Assembly (NCBI GenBank): GCA_030751095.1
Contig: JASMGX010000020.1
Span: 1-33,476, forward strand
Origin: Pirellulales bacterium
GTDB lineage: Bacteria; Planctomycetota; Planctomycetia; Pirellulales; UBA7805
DNA: 33,476 nt
Direction of reading: 5' to 3'
Part shown: piece after piece, positions 7,430 to 13,904 of the stretch
Numbering within the stretch: position 1 is the stretch's first letter
Layout: every line of letters starts with the position of its first letter
Program-made: the position numbers and the translations under genes
Notes under the pieces: generated by a model
What the model saw: the letters and a program-made list of their open reading frames with translations, nothing else
Databases searched by the model: none
What the model was told of the DNA's origin: nothing

Positions 7430-8324
7430 AAAATCCAGCCTCGGCCCACTTCTGAAACCAGCTTGCCAGTCTACCGGCTAGCTCTTCCTGCTGGGTATCT
7501 ATGCCGTCGGCAACCGCTTGGATCGATTCACCGATCGTTTCACCTTGCATGATGCGCTGCAGGAGTTCGTATTCAAGTTGCTCCAGTTCGAAACGCCACA
7601 CGACATAGTGCCGCCGGGTCAAGGCAACAAACTGTTCACCTGGAGCAGGAATTTCGGGCTGTTTGCCTTCACGGAACCGAGTGAAGTAGTCATTGACCGG
7701 GAATCGAAAAGCCAAGATTCGCAGGCAGGGTACGGGCTCAAGAATACCATTTGCCCAACGTTCTTGCGACATCGTCTGGAGTTGCTCGCCATCGAGCAGG
7801 GACTGTCCCTCGACACCAGGGCCATCAAACACCTGTTCAATATTCCATTCAAATGTGGCTAGATCGATGAGGAAATCAGGCCAATCGACTGTACCTGCCT
7901 CACTCTGTTGGGCATCGGGACGGGTCTGCTCCAGATGTTTGGCAAAAGAATTGCCGAGGTGGCAGAGCGAATAGTTGTTGGATGGATATTGCTGGAGATA
8001 GCCAAACGAAAACTCATCAAACACCTCTTCTCCAAGAGCATGGACGAGGGCAGGAAAACTCTCGCGCAGGCACTCCATCAACCGGGCATAATAGGCATTT
8101 CCATAAACGCCGAGTCGTTCGATGCTGGTCAAGTTATTTGAGCGCTCTATGATCCGTTCCACCTCACCCACAGAAACATCGATCTCCTGGCGCGCCTCTT
8201 CCGATTCAATACCAGTTTCAATTCCACCAGAATGTGAGATTACCGCCTGCATCCATTTCTGGAGTCGGCGTAGATCGAACGCGCTAGCGAGTTGGTTATC
8301 GGACGGTGCCGTTTGTTTTTCCAT
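7407..8324 (-). CDS. bufC: BufC/HvfC-like RiPP maturation partner (DUF2063 family)
   Basis: A 305-residue soluble protein of the 'putative DNA-binding domain' family, whose members are paired with MNIO (DUF692) oxidases and are thought to deliver the precursor peptide to the enzyme. The N-terminal helical domain has the family pattern: a tryptophan near the start of the first helix (RLQKWMQAVI), then RLGVYGNAYYARLMECLRESFP (written here by its key residues Y, L, FP), LGEEVFDEFSFGYLQQYP and SLCHLGNSFAKHLE. The C-terminal half carries a winged-like segment rich in aromatic residues (YVVWRFELEQLEYELLQRI). It follows the MNIO gene by 60 bases in the same direction and lacks its own obvious terminator-promoter, so it is the last gene of the operon. 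The older name 'DNA-binding domain' rests on structure only. The gene symbol is assigned by family and context. Confidence 0.82.
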   Translation of the reverse strand: MEKQTAPSDNQLASAFDLRRLQKWMQAVISHSGGIETGIESEEARQEIDVSVGEVERIIERSNNLTSIERLGVYGNAYYARLMECLRESFPALVHALGEEVFDEFSFGYLQQYPSNNYSLCHLGNSFAKHLEQTRPDAQQSEAGTVDWPDFLIDLATFEWNIEQVFDGPGVEGQSLLDGEQLQTMSQERWANGILEPVPCLRILAFRFPVNDYFTRFREGKQPEIPAPGEQFVALTRRHYVVWRFELEQLEYELLQRIMQGETIGESIQAVADGIDTQQEELAGRLASWFQKWAEAGFFQAIKTS

Positions 8325-8384
8325 GTTTCTCAGTCACGGAGTTTTCAGACAAAAAGGCCGTTGGTCTCTCACTTGCAAAAGGAC

Positions 8385-9308
8385 TTACTGGACCTCGGGT
8401 GCAACATAGTGAAGTGGATGGGGGACCGCACTTTTTTGTGTTGCGGAACGGTCCGATTCGGATGATTTCGTTTCCGGTAAATGGCTCCCCATGTACTGTT
8501 TTGCCTTAAGGACCTCGGCATGCACTACCTCAAAAGGCGGGATGTTCGCATCCCACTCCAGGAGTGTGGCGATTCCCCCAGTTCGCTGGTGGGCGACTCG
8601 GTAGAGTTCCCAGACCCGATCGATGACCTCACTATCGTGGGTGTCAATCAGATGGGTGCTGCAATTGGTATGCCCGGCGAGGTGACATTGCACGACACTC
8701 TCAAAAGGCACATGTTCGAGATATTCGTAGGGATCAAAATCGTGATTCACGCTCGATACATAGATATTGTTTACGTCCAAAAGAAGCCCACATTGGGTTT
8801 CCTCGACAAGCCGGCCCAAAAATTCCCATTCAGGTATCGTGGAATCAGCAAAGGTGACATAGCTGCTGGGGTTTTCCAGCAACAGAGGCTGTTGTAGGTA
8901 GTCCTGTACAACCCGCATGCGCTCGCGGACGTGTGCGAACGTCGATTCGTTTAATGGGATCGGCAGCAGATCGTGTGTGTTGCGTCCCGCCACGCCGGTC
9001 CAGCATAAATGGTCGGAGATCCAGCAGGCAGAGACATCCTCTGCCAGTTTTTTCAGCTTTTTTAGATACTCAAAGTCGAGCGGGTCGGTACTCCCAATGG
9101 AGAGGGAGACTCCATGCATCACAATGGGATAGCGTTCGGCAATCTGATCGAGTGTGTAGCGAGGTCGTCCTCCGGAGTCCATGAAATTTTCTGAAATGAT
9201 CTCGAACCAGTCGACACCGGGTCCGTGCTTCAGGATGTGCGGGAAGTGCACCGTGCGAAGGCCGACTCCCAGTCCCAAATTTGGGTATCCCAGGCGAGCT
9301 TCTGCCAT
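8385..9308 (-). CDS. bufB: MNIO-family (DUF692) iron oxidase, BufB-like
   Basis: A 307-residue TIM-barrel enzyme of the multinuclear non-heme iron-dependent oxidative family, which installs cysteine-derived heterocycles or related changes in RiPP precursors. The expected ligand-bearing motifs are visible in order: GVGLR near residue 14, FEIISENF (about 36-43), MHGVSLSIGS, SDHLCW, LENPSSYV, LLLDVNNIYVS, CHLAGHT, IDTHD and EWDANIPP. These supply the His, Asp, Glu and Asn residues of the metal site. The start is supported by GAGGA about ten bases upstream. It lies directly after the Cys-rich precursor and before the BufC-like partner. The last 35 or so residues are polar and not conserved in kind. 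The enzyme class is secure; BufB rather than another MNIO subgroup is inferred from the neighbours. Confidence 0.92.
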   Translation of the reverse strand: MAEARLGYPNLGLGVGLRTVHFPHILKHGPGVDWFEIISENFMDSGGRPRYTLDQIAERYPIVMHGVSLSIGSTDPLDFEYLKKLKKLAEDVSACWISDHLCWTGVAGRNTHDLLPIPLNESTFAHVRERMRVVQDYLQQPLLLENPSSYVTFADSTIPEWEFLGRLVEETQCGLLLDVNNIYVSSVNHDFDPYEYLEHVPFESVVQCHLAGHTNCSTHLIDTHDSEVIDRVWELYRVAHQRTGGIATLLEWDANIPPFEVVHAEVLKAKQYMGSHLPETKSSESDRSATQKSAVPHPLHYVAPEVQ

Positions 9309-9372
9309 GGTATCAAGTCCTCAACCAAAGTGGATGCTTCAGATTTACCCCAATGTTTAGAACGACACAACA

Positions 9373-9429
9373 AAAACAGGAAGGCCGCACGACGAGCTTC
9401 CTCGTCGCGCGGCCAGGCATTCCTGTTTT
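9373..9429 (-). terminator. Strong intrinsic terminator between precursor and oxidase genes
   Basis: On the minus strand an outer stem (AAAACAGGAA at 9429-9420 with its complement at 9382-9373) encloses a five-base bulge and a 14-pair GC-rich inner stem (9414-9401 with 9396-9383, one G-U pair) closed by a four-base loop. A T-rich run (TTTTTGTTGT) follows on the minus strand. It starts 11 bases after the precursor's stop codon, so it would end most transcripts after the precursor and allow a fraction through to bufB and bufC. Confidence 0.9.
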
Positions 9430-9440
9430 AGCCGACAGAA

Positions 9441-9872
9441 CTATTTGGCGGGTGCCGGTCCGAATTTTCTACCAGCCGCCTTCATCGCCTTTTCGAAGTT
9501 GGCTCGTGCTTTCTTCCAGGCTTTATCACTCAAGGGAACGCCGCACGCGCCTTGACCCTTGCAGGAGTTCTCGCCCGGTTTTTCTCCACAACCACCTTGA
9601 CCTTTGCAGTCGTTTGAGCCGCGACATTTGTGTTCATTGGCCGTGGCGCACGACCCCATCCCCGAACACTTGTTCTTGCCACCCTTGTGGCCACCACAGG
9701 TGTGGTTCAATCCACGACAGACATTTTTGTCTGAAAGCAGGGGACTTTCGGCCAGAGTCCTTCCTCCAGCGGCTTCGCTAATGCGACTGGTTGCCACACC
9801 GGCTACGATACCACCAAAGGCTGCGGTGGTAAGTTTTGCAAATTCACGACGACTTAGATCATTTGACTTCAC
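9441..9872 (-). CDS. Cys-rich bufferin-like precursor with a twin-arginine signal
   Basis: A 143-residue precursor. The GTG at 9872 is chosen because AAGGAG lies eight bases upstream, and translation from it begins directly before the signal peptide; longer in-frame readings would place the signal 46 residues in. The N-terminus has a twin-arginine signal (SRREFAK, residues 7-13), a hydrophobic core (about 14-29) and a small-residue region ending near AAGG (34-37). The mature part has nine cysteines (52, 59, 69, 75, 83, 89, 95, 104, 110), mostly arranged as C-x5-C units such as CSGMGSC, CKGQGGC and CKGQGAC, rich in Gly and Lys. The C-terminal tail is a basic helix ending PAPAK. Bufferins, whose cysteines are oxidised by MNIO enzymes and which bind copper, share the KGxG-C style of motif. 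Metal binding and modification are inferred from family and neighbours. Confidence 0.85.
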   Translation of the reverse strand: MKSNDLSRREFAKLTTAAFGGIVAGVATSRISEAAGGRTLAESPLLSDKNVCRGLNHTCGGHKGGKNKCSGMGSCATANEHKCRGSNDCKGQGGCGEKPGENSCKGQGACGVPLSDKAWKKARANFEKAMKAAGRKFGPAPAK

Positions 9873-9935
9873 AACACATACTCCTTGTACACGAACAATA
9901 CCCAAAAATGTCGCGACGATGATTCGAAGCGACGA

Positions 9936-9983
9936 TAATTCAAAACAACGGTAATTCAAAACAACGGTAATGCAAAACAACGA
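9936..9983. repeat. Three 16-base tandem repeats in the bufferin promoter region
   Basis: TAATTCAAAACAACGG is present at 9936-9951 and identically at 9952-9967, followed by a copy with two changes at 9968-9983. A diverged fourth copy (11 of 16 matching) abuts at 9920-9935. The array begins about 65 bases upstream of the precursor's GTG, where a regulator of a metal-responsive operon would be expected to bind. The repeat could equally be replication slippage. Confidence 0.85.
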
Positions 9984-10235
9984 TGGCGACGCGATCATTG
10001 CTAAAGACAATCCATATGATGCCGATTACCGAGTCCCTGAAGATGCCCAAGATATCGCAAATTGGTCCCTTGATCAAACAAAAAGAGTGGGAAATCTGGG
10101 ATTTCCGCTGGAAAAGCCAATGGTGCCCCAAGAAACCGACACGCCGTTAAAATCTGCTCCCGGAAGTAGTTGAGCGATTTGCAGTCGATTCTGAGCGGCT
10201 CATTTCCAGGCTGCTGCGTGAGTCTATGCGGGGTA

Positions 10236-10251
10236 TTTTCTGTTCAGAAAA
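10236..10251. repeat. Perfect inverted repeat, possible operator
   Basis: TTTTCTG (10236-10242) and CAGAAAA (10245-10251) are exact complements separated by TT. The two-base spacer argues against an RNA hairpin and for a symmetric protein-binding site. It is about 360 bases from the bufferin precursor start and 450 from the NusG-like start, so its target is unclear. Confidence 0.35.
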
Positions 10252-10433
10252 AAGGATTGCAAACGACGAGCCTGCAATGCCAAAAAGACCCTGCTCACTT
10301 GGGTGATTTCTGTTTGTGTTGAATCAGCCGGCCTCCTCGTTTTTCTGCATCCAGGGTAATCCCCGGCACAGTAGATTGTTCTGACCCTGTAGTCCGCATG
10401 AGCGATTTAATTGGACCCAGCGGCGGAAAAAAT

Positions 10434-10455
10434 GCCCCGTCTTTGATAAAGGGGC
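10434..10455 (-). terminator. Possible minus-strand intrinsic terminator
   Basis: GCCCC (10434-10438) pairs with GGGGC (10451-10455), with a short CTTT/AAAG stem inside. On the minus strand it is followed by a run of six T (complement of the A-run just before 10434). No minus-strand gene is recognised immediately upstream, so it would end an unannotated transcript or simply be chance. Confidence 0.28.
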
Positions 10456-10701
10456 CAAATTGCTCCCAGAACATTTTGCCAGCAGGGCAATCGTAACCAA
10501 CAATTGTGCAGTTGGACGCACATTTTTAGCAGCATGGATCAAAAAACAGTGCGCTCACGACAGGAAGGGGGATCGCTTAGGAAGGGCTCAAAAACGCTAG
10601 GTATAGGGGATGTATGTCACCCAGGAGAACGGAGTCCGCGCATTTGAAGCAAGTCGCAGATTGCGATTTTGCTAGCTTTCGGAACGTAGTAGGATAGAGA
10701 A

Positions 10702-11262
10702 ATGCCTATTCTTTCCAAAGAGCCGGATATTTTTCCGGACGATTTATTTTCCTCTCCCGCAATCAACACGCATGGGGATTGGTGGGTTTTGTATACCAAA
10801 TCCCGTTGTGAAAAATCGCTCTGCAGGCGACTGCGAAAATTTGAGGTCCCGCATTTTGCCCCGATGATAAAACGATCTACGCAGTCGGCATCGGGCAGGT
10901 ATCGCGAGTCTTTTGTGCCTCTTTTCCCGGGTTATGTTTTTGTGCTGGCGACGGAACAGCAACGTTACCAGGCACTCAGTACTAACTGTGTGAGTCGTTG
11001 CCTGCCTGTTCCAGATAGCGTACAACTTGTCCACGATCTTCACCAAATCCAGAAGCTTGTCCAATCCGATGTACCACTCACCCCCGAGGAGCGAATCGAG
11101 CCTGGCTCGCGCGTTCGAATCCGATCGGGGTCTCTTATGGGCTTGGAGGGGTTTGTACAGCATCGTCGTGGACAACGCCGGTTGGTCGTTGCGATCGAAT
11201 TTTTGCACCAGGGGGCATCGGTCCTGATCGAAGATTGGCAACTGGAAGATCTCGGCAGCTAG
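10702..11262 (+). CDS. NusG/RfaH-like specialised transcription antiterminator
   Basis: A 186-residue NusG paralogue. The NGN domain (about 26-120) shows WWVLYTKSRCEKSLCRRL near its start and FVPLFPGYVFV (71-81), the hydrophobic signature of the family. The C-terminal KOW-type segment (about 134-165) reads EPGSRVRIRSGSLMGLEGFV. Such proteins bind RNA polymerase and keep it elongating through long polysaccharide operons; housekeeping NusG normally sits by secE and rplK, whereas this one heads an exopolysaccharide locus, like RfaH, UpxY or LoaP. The ATG at 10702 has AGGA seven bases upstream. The first 25 residues are a polar extension. A 345-base gap follows before the first biosynthetic gene, which is where a recruitment element could lie, although no ops-like element is visible. 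Confidence 0.9.
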   Translation: MPILSKEPDIFPDDLFSSPAINTHGDWWVLYTKSRCEKSLCRRLRKFEVPHFAPMIKRSTQSASGRYRESFVPLFPGYVFVLATEQQRYQALSTNCVSRCLPVPDSVQLVHDLHQIQKLVQSDVPLTPEERIEPGSRVRIRSGSLMGLEGFVQHRRGQRRLVVAIEFLHQGASVLIEDWQLEDLGS

Positions 11263-11607
11263 CAGCACGATGAGATCCATTCGCGTTACGGCGATGAGGT
11301 CCCGAACGCTAGCAATAAAAACGATGGAAGGCGAGTTACTTCAGCCTCGGTATGCTATTAGCTCGAATGTCAGAAGCGGGAAATTTTTGAAGACCGCTTT
11401 TTGGATTGCAGCAACAGAATGTCGCATAAAACCGCAGATTCGGTGGGGTTCCTCAGAGGGGGTGGGCAGCAAGTTGTGTTGTAGCCCGAAAAAGGTCGGT
11501 GCAAATTATTTGAACTCTATGGCTGGTATGGTTATCCTTTGAGTAGTCACTATTTCAGGCGCTCATCTCTGCCGGTTTCGGCAATATAATTTCAGTTCTT
11601 CAAATTC
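11263..11607. other. Long leader between the NusG-like gene and the first sugar gene
   Basis: About 345 bases without a credible gene. A TATAAT at 11585-11590 stands 18 bases before the start of the next gene, but no matching -35 is seen. No strong hairpin is visible. It could be the untranslated leader on which the NusG-like protein is loaded. Confidence 0.45.
11585..11590 (+). promoter_or_regulatory. Possible -10 element of the exopolysaccharide operon
   Basis: A perfect TATAAT lies 18 bases before ATG 11608. A start site at the usual distance would leave a leader of only about ten bases, and no Shine-Dalgarno sequence is seen. There is no good -35 hexamer at the usual spacing, so this is a weak call. 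Confidence 0.22.
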
Positions 11608-12627
11608 ATGAAAACGCCATCTGTGCAGGAAGAATCGAAAACACATCCAGAAGATTCCAGTCAGTGGATCGCCCGCGGCTGTGATCTGCCGGAGCCTTCG
11701 TCCTACTGCAGTCGGTTTGACTGGTTAGGTCCAGCAACGAGTTTTTTCATGATGATTGTGGCCCTGCCCTTCATTGTTGGGCTGGTCGTTTTGACAAAAT
11801 TAACATCGCGCGGCCCTGGGATTTATCGGCAGACCCGCGTTGGATTGGGGGGCAATGTCTTTACGGTCTACAAAATCCGGACGATGTCCAACGACGCAGA
11901 ATCAGCGAGCGGTCCTGTATGGACTTCAGGTGTTTCTGATCCCCGCGTTACTGCGTTGGGTAAATTCATGCGGGCCTCACATTTAGACGAACTCCCGCAG
12001 TTGTTTAATGTTTTGAAGGGTGAGATGTCTTTGATCGGCCCTCGTCCGGAAAGACCCGAGTTCACGCAGTTTCTCGCTCGCGAGATACCCGGTTATGTTG
12101 CACGACTAAGTGTAAAGCCGGGTATTACAGGCTTGGCACAGGTTCTTTTGCCGGCGGACAGTGACCTGGAGAGTGTCCGCAAAAAACTGGGACTCGATTT
12201 GAAATACGTCGATAACAGTGGCTTGGTGCTGGATTTGAAAATAGCCTTTTGCACGGCGACAAAAATGTTTGGCTTTAGATCCACTAATGTGGCAAATTGG
12301 GTCGGACTTGCGAGGTCTCTTGATGTATTGCCAAATGAAACTCCTTTGCATCCACGAAAAGGCAAAGGATTGTTTGGTGGTCGTCAAAAGGGTTCTGCAG
12401 AAACCGGAACAGGCCAGAGCATGGTCGATCAAAGTGTATCGCTCAGTGAATTGGTTGAAAAATCCAACTCGACTGCTGCAGGGGTCGAATTGAACGTTTC
12501 TGAGCCTCACGATAAGATCGAAGATGTTGATGCGTTGGCAACAGAGGAGACGGTTGGTCGGAGTTCTCACATTGCCGGCACCGAGGATCCCAGTTCCGAT
12601 TCAGTTGACCGGTTACCGACGACCTAG
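11608..12627 (+). CDS. Initiating sugar-phosphate transferase (polyprenyl-phosphate hexose-1-P transferase)
   Basis: A 339-residue monotopic membrane enzyme that starts repeat-unit synthesis by moving a sugar phosphate from a nucleotide sugar to undecaprenyl phosphate. A single hydrophobic membrane hairpin (about 44-63) precedes the catalytic domain, which has GPGIYRQTRVGLGG (69-82), FTVYKIRTM (85-93), the Asp-Glu catalytic pair in HLDELPQLFN (125-134) and the signature LIGPRPERPEF (142-152). This is the short PglC/WbaP-C-terminal type without the four extra N-terminal membrane helices. Beyond residue 240 the protein carries a roughly 100-residue polar, acidic extension of low complexity that is absent from ordinary members. 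It is the first biosynthetic gene of the locus, and its stop is two bases before the start of the next gene, indicating an operon. Confidence 0.92.
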   Translation: MKTPSVQEESKTHPEDSSQWIARGCDLPEPSSYCSRFDWLGPATSFFMMIVALPFIVGLVVLTKLTSRGPGIYRQTRVGLGGNVFTVYKIRTMSNDAESASGPVWTSGVSDPRVTALGKFMRASHLDELPQLFNVLKGEMSLIGPRPERPEFTQFLAREIPGYVARLSVKPGITGLAQVLLPADSDLESVRKKLGLDLKYVDNSGLVLDLKIAFCTATKMFGFRSTNVANWVGLARSLDVLPNETPLHPRKGKGLFGGRQKGSAETGTGQSMVDQSVSLSELVEKSNSTAAGVELNVSEPHDKIEDVDALATEETVGRSSHIAGTEDPSSDSVDRLPTT

Positions 12628-12629
12628 AA

Positions 12630-13520
12630 GTGCCCTCCCCGATGGATTCCTCTGCTGAGAGTCTTTGTAATGCGTTTACGGTAGACGTAGAAGACTATTT
12701 TCAGGTTTCGGCATTTGAGCGAAATGTCGACCGCCAACGGTGGCCAGAGTTCGAGAGCCGCGTTGAGGCAAATACGATGCGTATTGCCGACTTGCTGGAT
12801 GCTGCAAATATAAGGGCCACTTTTTTTGTGTTGGGATGGGTCGGTGATCGTTATCCAAAATTAGTCCGCGAACTACATGCCCGAGGACACGAAATCGGTT
12901 CGCACAGCTACTGGCATCGTTTAATCTATTCACAGAAGCCGGATGAATTTCGTGACGACGTGAAGCGTTCGCGCGATGTATTGCAAGACGCAATTGGTAC
13001 TGCCGTGACTTCCTACCGGGCACCAAGCTTCTCGATTACCGAAAAGTCTTTGTGGGCTCTGGAGGTGCTTGCCGAAGAAGGTTTTCGGATCGATTCAAGT
13101 ATCTTCCCCGTTTATCACGATCGTTACGGTATTGCCAATGCGCCTCGTGAGATTCATGTCAAAGAGACCTCTGCAGGCCCGCTCACGGAATTTCCGCCGT
13201 CGGTTGCCCGTCTGGGCAATGTGAATCTACCGGTTTCCGGTGGAGGTTATTTCCGCCTCTATCCTTTTGCTTTGACACGTTTTTGTCTTTCGCGTATTAA
13301 CCGTCGCGCACAGCATCCTTTTATGTTTTATATTCATCCCTGGGAAGTGGATCCGGCGCAGCCCCGCTTGCCTGTCGCTTCGAGAATGGCAAAAATACGG
13401 CATTATATAAACCTTGCCACGACCGAGCGGAAACTCATCGCACTTTTGCACCAATTTTCGTTCGGGCGCATTGATGAAGTTGTGGCGAAGCAACTCGAAT
13501 CTGGTCGGAGCGTCTGTTGA
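12630..13520 (+). CDS. XrtA-associated polysaccharide deacetylase (DUF3473 type)
   Basis: A 296-residue carbohydrate esterase family 4 (NodB-fold) enzyme. The metal-site Asp occurs in FTVDVEDYF (16-24), the metal-binding histidines in SHSYWH (91-96), the third motif in YRAPSFSI (129-136), and the fourth in FPPS and FMFYIHPWE. The C-terminal extension with HPWEVDPAQPRL is typical of the exosortase-associated subfamily, which removes acetyl groups from amino-sugar residues of exopolysaccharide. No signal peptide is visible, so it may act on the lipid-linked intermediate in the cytosol. The start could be GTG 12630, two bases after the previous stop, or ATG 12642; neither has a clear ribosome binding site. 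Its stop overlaps the start of the degraded exporter gene (TGATG). Confidence 0.92.
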   Translation: MPSPMDSSAESLCNAFTVDVEDYFQVSAFERNVDRQRWPEFESRVEANTMRIADLLDAANIRATFFVLGWVGDRYPKLVRELHARGHEIGSHSYWHRLIYSQKPDEFRDDVKRSRDVLQDAIGTAVTSYRAPSFSITEKSLWALEVLAEEGFRIDSSIFPVYHDRYGIANAPREIHVKETSAGPLTEFPPSVARLGNVNLPVSGGGYFRLYPFALTRFCLSRINRRAQHPFMFYIHPWEVDPAQPRLPVASRMAKIRHYINLATTERKLIALLHQFSFGRIDEVVAKQLESGRSVC

Positions 13521-13904
13521 TGGGTGCTGCGCTTATTGAAGATTCACAGACGTTTCTTGGCAATCAGCAGGGGCGTTCAGAAAAATCTTCCCGGGCAGAA
13601 TGCGTGACCACGATTCGTCCGAGGTCGGGGTGGACGTTTATCGATTTTGGTGAACTCTGGCGATATCGGGAACTGCTTTTTTTCTTACCTGGCGTGATGT
13701 CAAAATACGGTACAAGCGGTCGATCCTGGGTGTGCTCTGGGCGGTGATCCAGCCCACGATGTATATGGTGGTATTCACGATTGTGTTTGGGAAGATGGTC
13801 AAGGTTCCTACAGATGGAATTCCCTACCCGCTGTTTTCCTTTTCGGCGCTGACTCTCTGGAACTTGTTTGCCGTTGGTATCGCTCAAGCTGGCAACAACC
13901 TCGT
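13520..13904 (+). pseudogene. Frameshifted and truncated ABC-2 polysaccharide export permease (Wzm/KpsM-like)
   Basis: The first part, from ATG 13520, reads to GELWRYRELLFF; the continuation WRDVKIRYKRSILGVLWAVI is in a different frame (through 13935). The two join smoothly if one T is added to the seven-T run at 13677-13683. WRYRELL..L.WRDVKIRYK.S.LG..WAVIQP and GIPYPLFSFSALTLWN are hallmarks of the inner-membrane permease of ABC-dependent O-antigen or capsule exporters. Only about 128 of the usual 260-280 residues remain, ending near GIAQAGNNLV; the rest, and the ATPase gene that normally follows, are missing. The rest of the reading runs into sequence that belongs to another gene. One lost base could be a sequencing error, but the missing second half cannot. 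Confidence 0.85.

Larger units (their letters stand above)
9984..10701. other. Long non-coding region between the bufferin and exopolysaccharide loci
   Basis: About 720 bases between divergently transcribed loci. The open frames here (67 to 72 codons) lack signal peptides, family motifs or ribosome binding sites, and none is called. The region holds a perfect inverted repeat at 10236-10251 and a possible minus-strand terminator at 10434-10455. Promoters for the precursor gene (left end) and the NusG-like gene (right end) should be here but were not resolved. Confidence 0.5.

Noticed and set aside
9584-9735. Array of C-x5-C units read as a CRISPR or DNA repeat
   Set aside because: The similarity is at protein level; at DNA level the units differ, so there is no repeat-spacer structure.
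9970-10173. 67-codon plus-strand frame beginning in the 16-base repeats
   Set aside because: It begins inside the repeat array, lacks a ribosome binding site and has no recognisable features, despite protein-like composition.
11270-11542. 90-codon plus-strand frame in the leader after the NusG-like gene
   Set aside because: Composition is not protein-like and there is no start signal.
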